Below are positions 1-4,751 of a stretch of 5,320 nucleotides of DNA, one piece after another (positions within the stretch are counted from its first letter, which is position 1; each line of letters starts with the position of its first letter). Where the stretch lies: contig CAJTOR010000008.1 in NCBI GenBank assembly GCA_910577675.1, positions 59,867-65,186 of the forward strand, in the 5' to 3' direction. The notes under the pieces were generated by a model. The model had not been told where the DNA came from. It ran no database searches and worked only from the letters and a program-made list of their open reading frames with translations. The position numbers and the translations under genes are program-made. This stretch comes from an uncultured Lachnospiraceae bacterium. GTDB lineage: Bacteria; Bacillota; Clostridia; Lachnospirales; Lachnospiraceae.

Positions 1-4
1 GGAG

Positions 5-66
5 ATTTCCACCGCTTGCTTATTCTGTTACTGAAGAAGTTTTTTTCTCCATATCGCGGTGGAAAT
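5..66. repeat. 11-bp perfect inverted repeat around the peptidase stop codon
   Basis: Positions 5-15 (ATTTCCACCGC) and 56-66 (GCGGTGGAAAT) are exact reverse complements separated by 40 bases. The stop codon of the minus-strand peptidase gene (20-22) lies inside the loop. In the peptidase mRNA the pair could form a long-looped hairpin covering the last dozen codons. No run of U follows within the 4 remaining bases of the window, so it cannot be called a terminator. The pairing is seen directly; any function is unknown. Confidence 0.45.
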
Positions 67-1291
67 ACTTATCCAGCTCTTTTTTTCTCTCCTCTGGCAT
101 TTCCCGTTTAATCGGCAGGATGGCGGCATTTGCCATATCTTCAACCATGCGGATCGCAAAGTCTACATTCTGGCGGAGTGCTTTGTCGCTTATGGTTGGA
201 AGGAGGTCGTGGATGGTATGTATTTCCGCGGTACCCGTATCTCTGCCAAGACCGAGTGCCGGGATGCCCTTATCACAGAATGGAGCGGAATCACTCGAAT
301 GCACTCCCTTTGTTGTTCTCGCGGAATAGCCAGTACGTTTTAAGTATTGGTCTACATAAGTTTCAAGCTCATTATTTCCGGTTATTATAATCTGGTTTAC
401 CCCCAAGATTGTACCGCACATATCAAAATTAAAACAGAATTTAATCTGTTCCAGCGAACTTTCATTCTGCTCCACATAAGCTTTTGAGCCTAGCAGCCCC
501 ATCTCCTCGCTGCCACACCACAAAAAGCGCAGGGTTCTCTTTGGCGGATGCAGGACAAAATGGCGGTAGATTCCAAGAAGGGCAGCGGCTCCCGTCGCAT
601 TATCCCAAGAACCAGTGCCGAGAGGGACGGAATCATAGTGCGCGGTCAAAACAATCTCTTCCTTTGTATCCCTTGTTCCAGGAATCACCGCAAGGACGTT
701 TCTGCTATCCCGCTCCACGTCCTGCTGCTTTAGTGTGAGGCGGATGGTCTGGGTTTCCTCTTGAACCAGGGTCATCGCATCCCCGGCGGCAATGATAAAA
801 CCCGGAATTTTACCGTTCCTGAGCAGATGCGGTCTTAAAGCCCTTGCATAGAGGGAAGCTTCCTCCGCCGAAAAGTAATATTTTCCCTGCAATATCAAAA
901 ATGCGGCTGCTTTATGTTCTACCAGGCGCTTGAAGGTTTCTTCATCCCTAATGCCATTTAGCAAAACTGCCGTATCACTAAGATCCCCAAGCTCCGCAAA
1001 ATCAATTTCCATTGCATCGCCAAGATAAAGCAGCCTGCACTCCTGGTCAATGTCCCCCGAACACAGAAAAGGCTCACTTTTAATTTCCCGCCCCTGTGCA
1101 TTTACCGAACATTTTTCCACATCCGCACCAGGAATCTTAAAAGGCATAAACTCCCCGGTAATCCCGCTGCCCGCTTCCTTTCCGGCAAGGTTTATTTCCC
1201 GGAGTATGATTTCTGCCGCCGCCATTTCCTCGCTGCTGCCGCCAACGCGGGTAAAACTAAGTTCCCTGACTAGATCCAATAAAGTTTCCAT
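20..1291 (-). CDS. M28-family zinc metallopeptidase, predicted aminopeptidase, cytoplasmic
   Basis: The 423-residue protein belongs to the co-catalytic two-metal peptidase family M28, whose members usually remove N-terminal residues from peptides. The expected ligands are all visible in order: His218 in TAHYDSVP, bridging Asp230 in SWDNATGAAALL, the catalytic/ligand pair Glu262-Glu263 in CGSEEMGLLGS, Asp290 in FNFDMCG, and His358 in EIHTIHDLLPT. The catalytic domain thus spans about residues 196-390. Residues about 60-190 separate a short N-terminal helical part from the catalytic core and occupy the place of a PA-like inserted domain, typical of longer M28 members. There is no signal peptide or membrane segment, so the enzyme should act in the cytoplasm. 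The charged tail (about 396-423) is not part of the fold. The start at 1291 is supported by AGGAGG at 1308-1303, 11 bases upstream. The gene stands alone and is divergent from aspS. The substrate cannot be told from sequence. Confidence 0.9.
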   Translation of the reverse strand: METLLDLVRELSFTRVGGSSEEMAAAEIILREINLAGKEAGSGITGEFMPFKIPGADVEKCSVNAQGREIKSEPFLCSGDIDQECRLLYLGDAMEIDFAELGDLSDTAVLLNGIRDEETFKRLVEHKAAAFLILQGKYYFSAEEASLYARALRPHLLRNGKIPGFIIAAGDAMTLVQEETQTIRLTLKQQDVERDSRNVLAVIPGTRDTKEEIVLTAHYDSVPLGTGSWDNATGAAALLGIYRHFVLHPPKRTLRFLWCGSEEMGLLGSKAYVEQNESSLEQIKFCFNFDMCGTILGVNQIIITGNNELETYVDQYLKRTGYSARTTKGVHSSDSAPFCDKGIPALGLGRDTGTAEIHTIHDLLPTISDKALRQNVDFAIRMVEDMANAAILPIKREMPEERKKELDKYFHRDMEKKTSSVTE

Positions 1292-1326
1292 TGTTTTGAT
1301 TCCCTCCTCTTTTATAAATTTCTGAA

Positions 1327-1357
1327 ATATTCACCCGGTTTTTGGGGCGTGTGTCAA
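1327..1357 (-). promoter_or_regulatory. Candidate promoter of the M28 peptidase gene
   Basis: On the minus strand a perfect -35 box TTGACA lies at 1357-1352. The best -10 candidate is GAATAT at 1332-1327, giving a 19-base spacer, which is on the long side; other registers match less well. It would give a short leader of about 30 bases before the AGGAGG ribosome binding site. The -35 is convincing, the -10 is weak. Confidence 0.35.
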
Positions 1358-1420
1358 GGGAAATTTCATATCCCCATGCTGCTCTTTGAGTCAGACCGAG
1401 TTTATCCACTCATCTGATTC

Positions 1421-1479
1421 GAAGAAGTTCTGCGTACCCACCACTTTCATCTTTACGGCTTAGAAGCCGGAACTTCTTT
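1421..1479. other. Nested hairpin in the divergent intergenic region
   Basis: Positions 1422-1430 (AAGAAGTTC) pair perfectly with 1470-1478 (GAACTTCTT). Directly stacked inside the 3' arm is a second hairpin, 1456-1469, with five GC-rich pairs (CGGCT/AGCCG) and a TAGA loop, leaving 1431-1455 unpaired. The outer stem extends by a G-T pair at each end. No U-run follows on either strand, so it is not a simple terminator. It lies about 130 bases upstream of the peptidase start and outside that gene's predicted promoter. It may be a relic of a mobile element or part of an intergenic repeat. I do not recognise it as a known riboswitch. Confidence 0.4.
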
Positions 1480-1610
1480 AATGGTCTACCCTACTTGTTA
1501 ATCCTCGATATAGGCAAATTCGGCTATCCATGTTAATGGTCTGCTTTACTTGCCTATACATGATATAGGTAAATTAGGCAATCCACATTGATGGGTTAAA
1601 CTGCTTTTTT
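1478..1610. repeat. Two diverged tandem copies of a 55-bp unit plus a partial third
   Basis: Copy 1 (1478-1532) and copy 2 (1533-1587) both begin TTAATGGTCT and both carry GATATAGG at the same offset (1507 and 1562). By hand alignment without gaps, 41 of 55 bases match. A degenerate third start follows at about 1588 (TTGATGGG, then GCTTTTTT). Copies also pair with each other: TTGCCTATA at 1551-1559 faces TATAGGTAA at 1564-1572. On the minus strand the copies can be read as short open frames (for example 1561-1478, 27 codons) that lack a ribosome binding site; I regard these as incidental. Such units are typical of dispersed non-coding repeats, but I cannot test for other copies in the genome. 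Confidence 0.55.
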
Positions 1611-1626
1611 CACCTGCGCATCAGAA

Positions 1627-1647
1627 CTTTGGAAATTTTTTCCAAAG
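1627..1647. repeat. 21-bp perfect palindrome, 9+3+9
   Basis: CTTTGGAAA (1627-1635) and TTTCCAAAG (1639-1647) are exact reverse complements around a TTT centre. No U-run follows on either strand, so a terminator is unlikely. It could be a dimeric repressor site or an RNA hairpin. Apart from this, the neighbouring 19-bp palindrome and the repeats described separately, the 612-base stretch 1292-1903 holds no gene I can support. It is AT-rich from about 1720 onward and otherwise featureless there. Confidence 0.4.
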
Positions 1648-1667
1648 CAAACCGCACTGACTGAATA

Positions 1668-1686
1668 TTGTGTGAAAATCACACAA
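1668..1686. promoter_or_regulatory. 19-bp perfect palindrome, candidate operator
   Basis: TTGTGTGA (1668-1675) and TCACACAA (1679-1686) are exact reverse complements around an AAA centre. Symmetry of 8+3+8 is what a dimeric helix-turn-helix protein would bind. The core loosely recalls the TGTGA/TCACA halves of CRP/FNR-family sites, but the spacing differs and I would not assign it to that family. It lies 218 bases upstream of the aspS -35 box and about 310 bases upstream of the candidate peptidase promoter, so its target is unclear. Confidence 0.35.
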
Positions 1687-1903
1687 ATCGGGGCATACAG
1701 GTGATAGGAACGAATTTTCAGACACAACCCAGGATATTTTTAAGAATTTTATCCCCGAGTATAAGAAATATAAAAAACTGTCAAAAAATAAAATATACTA
1801 TAAGGATACCATGGAAAAACAAAAAACTCAAGGAAAACTTCCCCCTAAAGGTATTATACCAGCTACATTTACAAAGTCACATTTACACCAAACAGATTTT
1901 CTA

Positions 1904-1932
1904 TTGACAATCCTCCATTCATATGCTAGTCT
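1904..1932 (+). promoter_or_regulatory. Sigma-A promoter of the aspS leader transcript
   Basis: A perfect -35 box TTGACA at 1904-1909 is followed after 17 bases by TAGTCT at 1927-1932. The weak -10 is reinforced by an extended -10 TG at 1924-1925. Transcription would start near 1939, about 23 bases before the leader-peptide ATG. The strong ribosome binding site AAGGAG at 1948-1953 follows, 8 bases from that ATG. Initiating so close to a good ribosome binding site fits a transcript whose first job is to load a ribosome on a leader peptide. Confidence 0.65.
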
Positions 1933-1961
1933 TATACCAACAAACCTAAGGAGAACATAAA

Positions 1962-2021
1962 ATGAGAGCTTTTGTTTCGCTTACCACACAGAACAGGGAC
2001 GACGATCAGAAGCGCTTGTAG
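1962..2021 (+). CDS. aspS leader peptide with an Asn and three Asp codons (19 aa)
   Basis: A 19-codon open frame encodes MRAFVSLTTQNRDDDQKRL. It starts at an ATG with an excellent ribosome binding site (AAGGAG at 1948-1953, 8-base spacing) and ends at TAG (2019-2021). It carries AAC (Asn, 1992-1994) followed after one Arg codon by GAC GAC GAT (Asp, 1998-2006). Four codons for exactly the two amino acids handled by a non-discriminating AspRS, placed upstream of that gene and of a terminator, are the signature of an attenuation control peptide. The stop codon sits inside the 5' arm of the first RNA hairpin (2011-2047). The peptide itself probably has no function once made. It is too short for routine gene callers. 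Confidence 0.82.
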   Translation: MRAFVSLTTQNRDDDQKRL

Positions 2022-2131
2022 CTGTATAGAACACAGGTACAAGCGCTCTTAGTGTTGTGCCTGTGTGGAGATAGAATAAAAGCTGGCGGGCTGTTTATGC
2101 CCTGCCAGGTTTATTAGGATAAAAACCACAC
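1984..2131 (+). promoter_or_regulatory. Transcription attenuator: alternative RNA helices of the aspS leader
   Basis: Four strands compete. Strand 1 (1984-1991, CCACACAG), inside the leader peptide just before its Asn/Asp codons, pairs perfectly with strand 3 (2061-2068, CTGTGTGG). Between them a strong hairpin forms: 2011-2020 with 2038-2047 (10 pairs), then 2022-2025 with 2033-2036. Strand 3 can instead pair through GTGTGG (2063-2068) with CCACAC (2126-2131), the 5' arm of the terminator. That antiterminator would stack on helices 2075-2080/2110-2115 and 2083-2090/2101-2108. Inferred logic: a ribosome stalled at Asn/Asp codons covers strand 1, strand 3 captures the terminator arm, and aspS is transcribed. 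A ribosome that finishes, or none at all, lets 1:3 pair and the terminator form. No T-box AGGGTGG-ACCGCG element is visible. The pairings are seen; the regulation is inferred. Confidence 0.75.
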
Positions 2132-2161
2132 TGGTGTTTTTATATGCCGTGTGGTTTTTTT
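2121..2161 (+). terminator. Intrinsic terminator of the aspS attenuator
   Basis: AAAAACCACAC (2121-2131) pairs with GTGTGGTTTTT (2149-2159) to give an 11-bp stem, followed immediately by a run of seven T (2155-2161) that is partly inside the stem. The 17-base loop may be shortened by GG/CC pairing (2133-2134 with 2147-2148). It lies about 100 bases after the leader-peptide stop and about 250 bases before aspS, so it can only act as a conditional terminator. Its 5' arm is the target of the antiterminator strand 2063-2068. Confidence 0.85.
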
Positions 2162-2181
2162 GCGTGCAATTATAACATACT

Positions 2182-2373
2182 CCCGCCGCCTAGCTTCGTA
2201 TAGAGGTGGGTCTTCTCGTTATAAGATGTTAAAAATATTAACTTATGAAAGGTTGTGATCGAATGGGGCATACAGATTATGTCCACTCGGATACAGGGTG
2301 TCAGGGGGTAGGATCATTAACTCCCTGACAGAAAAATTTTGATTTTGATAAAGCTGGTAATATCCTCTTTATC
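2182..2373 (+). other. Structured read-through leader between attenuator and aspS
   Basis: Between the terminator and aspS lie about 250 bases with four hairpins. They are: 2182-2187 (CCCGCC) with 2205-2210 (GGTGGG), extended by 2190-2192/2201-2203; 2221-2246, AT-rich, with GTTAA/TTAAC as its core; 2299-2308 (TGTCAGGGGG) with 2321-2330 (CTCCCTGACA), ten pairs; and 2347-2353 (GATAAAG) with 2367-2373 (CTTTATC). The third is followed by GAAAAATTTTG, a poor terminator tail. A 21-codon frame, 2263-2328, starts 11 bases after AAAGG and ends inside the third hairpin; it is not recognisable. This is longer than an attenuator needs, so it could be a second control layer or the remains of an inserted small element. 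Confidence 0.4.
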
Positions 2374-2414
2374 CGTAACAAAACCAAAAAAATATGTCGA
2401 ATGGAGAATATCTT

Positions 2415-3746
2415 ATGAATACTGTAAAATATAATACCTTATCCGCGAACCCGGAAACAGAAGCGTGTGAACTTAAAAACCACATTGGGGAAACCATCCG
2501 CCTGCACGGCGCAGTCTACAAAATTCGGCGAATGAGCGGCTTTGCCTTCGTCCTAATACGTATGCGGGATGCAATCGTACAATCTGTTTACAGTGAGAAA
2601 TTTGCTTCCTTTCCTCTCAATCTGCTTGCAGAGGAGGCATGTGTGCGGCTTACGGCACAGGTAGTTGCCGAGGAGCGTTCTAGGACTGGTTACGAACTGC
2701 GCCTTATGGAAGCGCAGGTTTTATCCGCCCCCTGCGAAGAACTGCCGATTGTTATCAACCAGAAAAAGGTAAATACTTCGCTCGAAAACCTCCTCGACTA
2801 CCGCCCGGTTACATTGCGCAACGAGAAGGAACGCGCCATTTTCCGCATCCAGGCAGCAATCTGCACGGCTTTCCGGGAATTTTTAAACAGGGAGCATTTT
2901 ACGGAAATCCATTCCCCAAAAATCGCGGCTATCGGCGCGGAGGGCGGGGCAAATATTTTTAAACTTCCCTATTTTGAAAAGGAAGCTTACCTTGCACAAA
3001 GCCCACAGTTTTATAAGCAGATGATGGTCGGGGTATTTGAGCGTGTATATGAAATTGCGCCGGTCTTCAGGGCGGAAAAGCACGACACGTCAAGACATTT
3101 GAATGAATATACCAGCGTGGACTTTGAGATGGGATATATAGAAAGTTTCGAGGAGATTATGGCAACTGAAAACCGGATGCTGCGCTACTGTATTGATTTT
3201 TTAAGGGAACATTGCAGCGACTTGCTTACACTGCTTGGCTGCACCCTGCCTCAAATTGAGGAAATCCCACAAATTCCTTTTGCCTCTGCCAAGGAATGGA
3301 TCGCAAACTCCTGCAAACGCAAAATAACCGATATGCTCGATTTCGAGCCGGAGGAAGAAAGGCTCTTGTGCGAGCTGGTAAAAAAGGAAACGGGCAGCGA
3401 GCTTGTCTTTGTGACGCACTATCCAAGCGCAAAACGCCCGTTTTATGCGATGGATAACCCACAAAATCCGGAGGAAACCCTAAGTTTTGATTTGTTGTTC
3501 CGCGGACTTGAAATCACGACGGGCGGACAGCGCATCCATTCATATAAGGAACAGATTGAAAAACTGCATGCGCGCGGGATGCATGAAGAATTGTTTGAGA
3601 GTTATCTGATGCTTCATAAATACGGGGTTGCCCCGCACGGCGGGCTGGGGTTGGGACTCGAGCGGTTTACCGCGCAGTTATTGGGCTTCGAGAATGTGCG
3701 CAGCGCGACGCTGTTCCCGCGTGATATCCACAGACTGATACCGTAA
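2415..3746 (+). CDS. aspS: Aspartate-tRNA(Asp/Asn) ligase, archaeal-type, non-discriminating class
   Basis: This class IIb synthetase attaches aspartate to tRNA(Asp) and, in the non-discriminating form, to tRNA(Asn), whose Asp is then amidated by GatCAB. From the chosen start it has 443 residues, the size of archaeal-type enzymes; the bacterial type is near 590 with a GAD insertion, absent here. An OB-fold anticodon domain covers about 22-105. The catalytic domain follows: motif 1 around 153-170 (ends HSPKI), the AEGGANIF loop at 175-182, the AQSPQFYKQ region at 194-202, motif 2 at 218-238 (FRAE, then HLNEYTSVDFE), and motif 3 at 409-417 (GGLGLGLER), ending FPRDIHRLIP. The ATG at 2415 has GGAGA 8 bases upstream. 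An in-frame ATG at 2394 adds 7 residues but has no ribosome binding site. At the two anticodon-domain sites said to separate Asp-specific from non-discriminating enzymes I read Tyr35 and Arg90, neither textbook pair. Expression is probably set by the upstream attenuator. Confidence 0.93.
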   Translation: MNTVKYNTLSANPETEACELKNHIGETIRLHGAVYKIRRMSGFAFVLIRMRDAIVQSVYSEKFASFPLNLLAEEACVRLTAQVVAEERSRTGYELRLMEAQVLSAPCEELPIVINQKKVNTSLENLLDYRPVTLRNEKERAIFRIQAAICTAFREFLNREHFTEIHSPKIAAIGAEGGANIFKLPYFEKEAYLAQSPQFYKQMMVGVFERVYEIAPVFRAEKHDTSRHLNEYTSVDFEMGYIESFEEIMATENRMLRYCIDFLREHCSDLLTLLGCTLPQIEEIPQIPFASAKEWIANSCKRKITDMLDFEPEEERLLCELVKKETGSELVFVTHYPSAKRPFYAMDNPQNPEETLSFDLLFRGLEITTGGQRIHSYKEQIEKLHARGMHEELFESYLMLHKYGVAPHGGLGLGLERFTAQLLGFENVRSATLFPRDIHRLIP

Positions 3747-3868
3747 CTGTCGGAAAAACCGGGGTTAAGCGGTAAAACTGTAATTTCTGGCTGCCAATTC
3801 CCAGGCGCGTTTCTTACCAATAGTAAGTTTCTTAATGTTTCCAGTTTCTATGTGTATATTCCGAAATC

Positions 3869-3897
3869 CAGTGGGGAGGGGTACATCCCTCCCCCTG
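3869..3897 (+). terminator. GC-rich terminator-like hairpin downstream of aspS
   Basis: GGGGAGGG (3873-3880) pairs perfectly with CCCTCCCC (3887-3894) around a 6-base loop, and CAG/CTG (3869-3871 with 3895-3897) extends the stem past one bulged T. The tail CATGGTTTTAGG has only four T, so it is a weak intrinsic terminator. It sits 122 bases after the aspS stop and is the best candidate for ending that transcript. The rest of 3747-4027 shows nothing else I can support: one small stem at 3813-3827 and no open frame with a ribosome binding site. Confidence 0.5.
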
Positions 3898-4027
3898 CAT
3901 GGTTTTAGGTCCCATGATCTCTAAACAGCATTACAATTTTTACGATCCGGTCATATTATTACCCCATCTTATGTATGATGAATAGGACACTCATAACTCA
4001 CCCATAAAAATTCCCAAATTATACGAA

Positions 4028-4056
4028 TTGACAAATCGGAATATATGGCATATAAT
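4028..4056 (+). promoter_or_regulatory. Consensus sigma-A promoter of perR
   Basis: TTGACA (4028-4033) and TATAAT (4051-4056) are both perfect, with the optimal 17-base spacer. Transcription should start at about 4063, giving a leader of about 69 bases. Such a strong promoter for a regulator implies tight repression, which fits the palindrome centred on the predicted start. Confidence 0.88.
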
Positions 4057-4079
4057 AATAACAGTTATTGATATTACTA
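4056..4079. promoter_or_regulatory. Candidate PerR operator at the perR transcription start
   Basis: AATAACAGTTATT (4057-4069) is a perfect 13-bp palindrome centred at 4063, exactly the predicted start site. Written as 7-1-7 it is TAATAAC-A-GTTATTG. A further half-site ATTACTA follows at 4073-4079. The 7-1-7 layout and the -TAAY half-site end are those of Fur/PerR boxes (Bacillus PerR half-site TTATAAT), and the same pattern recurs before the rubrerythrin gene. Autoregulation by PerR is an inference. Confidence 0.6.
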
Positions 4080-4088
4080 TTTTTTCGC

Positions 4089-4105
4089 TACGGATTCCAT
4101 CCGTA
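4089..4105 (+). other. Hairpin in the perR 5' leader
   Basis: TACGGAT (4089-4095) pairs perfectly with ATCCGTA (4099-4105) around TCC. It ends 16 bases before the ribosome binding site GGAG (4122-4125) and would not cover it. It may stabilise the mRNA 5' end or mark a further protein site; no evidence decides. Confidence 0.35.
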
Positions 4106-4131
4106 TAAATGTATTAGAAACGGAGAAAAAT

Positions 4132-4539
4132 ATGGCGGCAGTAAAACACAGCAAACAACGGCAATCCATCAAGGAATACCTGATGAATACGAAAGAACAT
4201 CCGACCGCGGACATGGTTTATACGCAGGTGCGCAAGTTTTACCCGAACATCAGTCTGGGAACAGTTTATCGGAACCTGAACTTTCTTGTTGACCAGGGTG
4301 AGGCTATACGCTTAACCTGCGGCGACGGCAGCGAACGCTATGACGGGACTACATCACCGCACTACCATCTGGTATGCAGTGGGTGCGGGCGGGTATTCGA
4401 CCTGAAAATGAGCCCGCTGGACCATATCAACACATTGGCGGCAGCCGGCTTTGACGGCACAATTGAGGGGCATACAGTACTCTTCCACGGACATTGTCCT
4501 GAATGCTCAAAGTCCTCCAAATTACAGCCTGAGTCCTAG
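4132..4539 (+). CDS. perR: Peroxide-responsive Fur-family repressor PerR
   Basis: The 135-residue protein is a Fur-family winged-helix repressor with a C-terminal dimerisation domain. The recognition helix region is about 39-52 (NISLGTVYRNLNFL). Two CxxC pairs, Cys82/Cys85 and Cys122/Cys125, form the structural zinc site. The five residues matching Bacillus subtilis PerR metal ligands are all present: His23 (in HPTAD), Asp71 (in ERYDG), His77 and His79 (in PHYH), and Asp90 (in RVFD). Asp rather than Glu at the last position is the known mark of PerR against Fur. In PerR, iron-catalysed oxidation of His ligands by hydrogen peroxide releases DNA. The start is fixed by GGAG 6 bases upstream and by stops just upstream (such as TAA at 4105-4107); it leaves the protein about 14 residues short at the N-terminus compared with B. 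subtilis PerR. After the stop, a hairpin at 4557-4577 lacks a U-run. The rubrerythrin gene follows 212 bases later, from its own promoter. Confidence 0.88.
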   Translation: MAAVKHSKQRQSIKEYLMNTKEHPTADMVYTQVRKFYPNISLGTVYRNLNFLVDQGEAIRLTCGDGSERYDGTTSPHYHLVCSGCGRVFDLKMSPLDHINTLAAAGFDGTIEGHTVLFHGHCPECSKSSKLQPES

Positions 4540-4649
4540 GGAGTCTTCTTTCCGGTATCCGGATGGCTTCCCCGGATGAAAAAAACAAAACAGCAAACGC
4601 TTGCACATTTTTCCACACAAAAGCACGAAAAATATTTTTAAAATACCTA

Positions 4650-4678
4650 TTGACAAAATCATAAGAATCATGTATCAT
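4650..4678 (+). promoter_or_regulatory. Sigma-A promoter of the rubrerythrin gene
   Basis: TTGACA (4650-4655) and TATCAT (4673-4678) are separated by 17 bases; the -10 differs from consensus at one position. Transcription should start near 4685, giving a 67-base AT-rich leader that ends in an AAAGGAG ribosome binding site. The strength fits an abundant stress protein. Confidence 0.85.
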
Positions 4679-4684
4679 CTATAT

Positions 4685-4699
4685 CAGTAACAATTACTA
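4685..4699. promoter_or_regulatory. Candidate PerR operator of the rubrerythrin gene
   Basis: CAGTAAC-A-ATTACTA is a 7-1-7 imperfect palindrome with perfect AGTAA/TTACT arms (4686-4698), centred at 4692, just downstream of the predicted start site. Its half-sites (CAGTAAC, TAGTAAT) match those before perR (TAATAAC, CAATAAC) as YARTAAY. The two regions also share the 11-mer ATTACTATTTT (4073-4083 and 4693-4703). PerR binding here is an inference from this match and from gene adjacency. Confidence 0.6.
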
Positions 4700-4751
4700 T
4701 TTTGATTTTCAAAAAACTAATTATTTTTTCAGTACGAAAGGAGTTTAGATT

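Noticed and set aside
1391..1450. 19-codon minus-strand frame upstream of the peptidase gene, considered as a second leader peptide
   Set aside because: No ribosome binding site, no run of codons for one amino acid, and no terminator between it and the peptidase start.
1431..1450. Minus-strand GTGGTGGGTACGCAG considered as a T-box element
   Set aside because: It only loosely recalls AGGGTGG-ACCGCG, and no specifier stem or downstream terminator is visible.
1668..1907. 79-codon plus-strand open frame from a TTG
   Set aside because: TTG start without a ribosome binding site, AT-rich intergenic composition, no recognisable motif, and it runs into the aspS promoter.
1811..1960. 49-codon open frame ending 1 base before the aspS leader peptide
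   Set aside because: It has AAGGA only about 5 bases before its ATG, but it reads straight through the TTGACA promoter and the leader's ribosome binding site and shows no known motif. A real gene is possible but not supported.
1690..2275. Eleven-base GGGGCATACAG found twice (1690-1700 and 2265-2275)
   Set aside because: A few such matches are expected by chance in a window of this size, and the flanks do not align.
2394..2414. Upstream in-frame ATG as the aspS start
   Set aside because: No ribosome binding site before it, whereas the ATG at 2415 has GGAGA at good spacing.
4557..4577. ATCCGG/CCGGAT hairpin after perR as a terminator
   Set aside because: It is followed by A-rich, not T-rich, sequence on the plus strand, and no T-run follows on the minus strand either.
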